DNA of 16,558 bases, taken from contig DNFA01000051.1 of NCBI GenBank assembly GCA_003487665.1, positions 6,544 to 23,101 on the forward strand. Reading direction: 5' to 3'. The stretch is from Oscillibacter sp. Lineage in GTDB: Bacteria > Bacillota > Clostridia > Oscillospirales > Oscillospiraceae. Made by a program: the position numbers and the translations under genes. Below the pieces are notes generated by a model, which did no database searches, had not been told where the DNA came from, and was given only the letters and a program-made list of their open reading frames with translations. This document shows, one piece after another, positions 14,709-16,558 of the stretch (positions are counted from its first letter, which is position 1; each line of letters starts with the position of its first letter).

Positions 14709-16103
14709 TCACACCAGCTCCCGCGGCAGCCACCGTTTGCGCCACAGGAAGAATAAAAACAGTGAACCGCGGAAGCACAGCTCGATGCACATGGCGATCC
14801 ACGCTCCCCGCAGCCCCCAGTGGGGCACCAACAGCAGCGTCAGCGTGATACGCACGCCCCACATACTGACAAAGTTCAGCACGGAGCTGAGCAGTGAGCT
14901 GCCCGCCCCCTGAAAAACACCGGCCGTCACAATAGACGCGCCGAACAGCGGCTCGGAAAACACAACGATCCGCAGCACCTGCGTGCCCAGCAGCACCACC
15001 TGCCGGTCGGGACTCAGCATCCCGATGATCCACGGGGCCAGCGCGTACATCAGCGCGGAGGCCACCAGCATCACGCCCATGCCCAGCAGCACCGTCACCC
15101 AGCCCAGCCGCGTCACCAGATCCTTCCGCTTGGCACCGACGCTCTGTCCGATCAGCGTAACGGCGGCACTCTGCACGCCGTATCCGGGCATATAGCACAA
15201 CGCCTCCGCCGTCACCGCAAAGGAGTTGGCGGCGATGGCGACGGTGCCCAGCGGCGCGATGATCCGCGTCGTCACCACCTGCGCGCTGGACATGACCGCC
15301 TGCTCAATGGCGACCGGTGCGCCCAGCCGGACGGCACGCCGCAGCTGCACCGGCACGAACCGCAGCCTCTCCCCCTTCCGCAGCCCCAGCATGGGGGAGC
15401 GCAGCAGGCAGATGCACAAAATGATCGCTACCACCGTCTCCGACAACGCCGTGCCCAACGCCGCGCCGGTCACGCCCAGATCCGCCCCCGGCAGCGTAAA
15501 CGCGCCCAGCTGCCGCGTGGGGAAGATCAGCAGGGAGTTGAACACCACGTCCAGCCCGCACATGAGCACCAGCAGTATGCTGGGCGTCCGCATATTTCCG
15601 CCCGCCTGCAGCAGACCCACCGCCAGCCGGTTCAGCTGCACAAAGGGCAGCGACAGTGCGAAGATCAGGAAATACGAGGACGCGCCCGGACAGATAGAGC
15701 TGTCCGCGTGGAGCCAGTGGGGAAGCCCACTGGCGATGGCACCGCCCACGGCGGCAATAAGCAGCCCGAAGGCGAACCCGGCGCACAGCCCCTGCTTCAC
15801 CAGATTCCGCGCGTCCTTTTCCTCGCCTGCGCCGATGCGCTGCGCCACCATGACGGAAAACCCCACCACCAACGCTCTGCACAGTCCGCCGAACAGCCAC
15901 GTGCTGGAGGCCACCAGTCCAATGGCAGCGGAGGCGTCCCGCCCCAGCTGTCCCACCATGGCGGCGTCGATGTACTGCATGACGATCGACGAAATTTGCG
16001 CCAAGATCGCGGGGAAGCTCAGTTGTAATGTCAGCGCGGTCTGCTGCCGCAGAGCCAGCGGACGCCCCTCGCGCAATTCAAGAAGAAGATCCTGCTTCGC
16101 CAT
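14709..16103 (-). CDS. MATE family efflux transporter
   Basis: This 464-residue multidrug/toxin extrusion (MATE) type membrane transporter has about 12 hydrophobic helices in two homologous halves. It exports small, often cationic compounds in exchange for Na+ or H+. Family-typical features are the N-terminal helix with PAILAQISSIVMQYIDAAMVG and the following G-x-x-ASAAIGLV. The loop VMVAQRIGAGEEKDA recurs in the second half as LIGQSVGAKRKDL. The length is normal and no interruption is visible. The ATG at 16103 follows AAAGGGAG at good spacing. The substrate cannot be told from sequence. It is transcribed alone from the promoter at 16139-16167 and closed by the terminator at 14671-14705. Confidence 0.95.
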   Translation of the reverse strand: MAKQDLLLELREGRPLALRQQTALTLQLSFPAILAQISSIVMQYIDAAMVGQLGRDASAAIGLVASSTWLFGGLCRALVVGFSVMVAQRIGAGEEKDARNLVKQGLCAGFAFGLLIAAVGGAIASGLPHWLHADSSICPGASSYFLIFALSLPFVQLNRLAVGLLQAGGNMRTPSILLVLMCGLDVVFNSLLIFPTRQLGAFTLPGADLGVTGAALGTALSETVVAIILCICLLRSPMLGLRKGERLRFVPVQLRRAVRLGAPVAIEQAVMSSAQVVTTRIIAPLGTVAIAANSFAVTAEALCYMPGYGVQSAAVTLIGQSVGAKRKDLVTRLGWVTVLLGMGVMLVASALMYALAPWIIGMLSPDRQVVLLGTQVLRIVVFSEPLFGASIVTAGVFQGAGSSLLSSVLNFVSMWGVRITLTLLLVPHWGLRGAWIAMCIELCFRGSLFLFFLWRKRWLPRELV

Positions 16104-16138
16104 GTGCTTTCTCCCTTTACCATGTGTTTGCTCCCCCT

Positions 16139-16167
16139 ATTATACAGACCCCGCCCCACAGGGTCAA
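16139..16167 (-). promoter_or_regulatory. Promoter of the MATE gene
   Basis: On the minus strand the -35 box is TTGACC (16162-16167, 5 of 6) and the -10 box is TATAAT (16139-16144, perfect), with a 17-base spacer. The start codon lies 35 bases beyond the -10 box. Confidence 0.8.
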
Positions 16168-16272
16168 GCGGGATGTTTCCCGGGCTATCCAAAGTCTTGT
16201 GTGGGATTTTTATTTTCAAGCCCAATTTCGACCGGTCCCGTCAAGATTTATGTGCAAAATTGTTTGCAGGCT

Positions 16273-16294
16273 CCGGCTGAGTGAAGTCAGCCGG
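16273..16294 (-). other. Hairpin over the transposase stop codon
   Basis: CCGGCTGA (16273-16280) and TCAGCCGG (16287-16294) form a perfect 8-base stem around GTGAAG. It spans the stop codon of the IS256-type transposase. No T-run follows on the minus strand, so it is not a typical terminator. Confidence 0.5.
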
Positions 16295-16558
16295 CAATAG
16301 AGGCGTCGCCCATGGCCGCCTCTAAATGCTTCATGTTCATGTATTTCTTGTTGTCCCACTGGGTTCCCGCCACGTGGCGTAGCCTCGCGCAGACCAGCAT
16401 CAGGGCGGAATTTCCGTCAGGGAACGTCCCTACCACCCGCGTCCGTCGGCGGATCTCGCGGTTCAGCCGCTCGATCGCGCTGTTGGTGCGGATGCGGGGC
16501 CAGTGTTCGCTGGGAAAATCGCAGTAGGTTAGCGTTTCCTCAATGCCGTCCTCGACCT
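16287..16558 (-). CDS. IS256-family transposase, C-terminal part (cut by window edge)
   Basis: The last 89 codons of a minus-strand transposase are visible; its 5' part lies beyond the right edge. The frame reads WPRIRTNSAIERLNREIRRR, then TRVVGTFPDGNSALMLVCAR, then a tail with WDNKKYMNMKHLEAA. This is the typical C-terminus of the IS256 (mutator-type) DDE transposases and includes the NxxIERLNxEIRR region around the catalytic glutamate. No frameshift or stop interrupts the visible part, so the element may be intact. It transposes DNA by cut and paste or copy-out of the whole element. The end of the insertion sequence should lie between 16168 and 16272, but I cannot fix its inverted repeat with only one end in view. 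Confidence 0.93.
   Translation of the reverse strand, partial: VEDGIEETLTYCDFPSEHWPRIRTNSAIERLNREIRRRTRVVGTFPDGNSALMLVCARLRHVAGTQWDNKKYMNMKHLEAAMGDASIAG

Overview
The window looks like chromosomal DNA of an anaerobic gut Firmicute, probably of the Clostridia (Oscillospirales-like). The grounds are the mostly high-GC coding sequence, strong GGAGG-type ribosome binding sites, cohesin and dockerin modules, a Gram-positive sorting signal and a YtiB-type beta-carbonic anhydrase. Genus-level placement is not possible from the sequence alone.

Most of the window (139-13750) is a surface-protein locus. Two divergent promoters share a 255-base intergenic region. The minus-strand promoter drives a 1890-residue secreted protein (139-5811) that contains a roughly 590-residue module twice and ends in a dockerin. 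The plus-strand promoter drives a transglutaminase-like protein with a C-terminal dockerin-like tail (6067-7515). A second, near-consensus plus-strand promoter precedes three closely spaced genes. These are a cohesin-like protein with a C-terminal membrane or wall anchor (7631-8506), a protein with two cohesin-like domains and a classical dockerin (8548-9762), and a 1324-residue protein with an N-terminal cohesin-like domain, nine Ig-like/MBG-type repeats, an X2-like module and a sortase-type tail (9776-13750). A strong terminator closes the group.

Taken together the locus has the parts of a small cohesin-dockerin surface assembly: three dockerins, four cohesin-like domains, one adaptor carrying both module types and two anchors. 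No glycoside hydrolase is recognisable. The only recognisable enzyme-like domain is the transglutaminase fold, so the complex need not be a cellulosome. Its target is unknown.

To the right lie two ordinary minus-strand genes, each with its own promoter and terminator: a beta-carbonic anhydrase (14040-14582) and a MATE efflux transporter (14709-16103). The window ends inside an IS256-family transposase (16287 to beyond 16558). At the far left (37-73) an imperfect palindrome and a terminator hairpin (104-140) separate the locus from whatever lies upstream.
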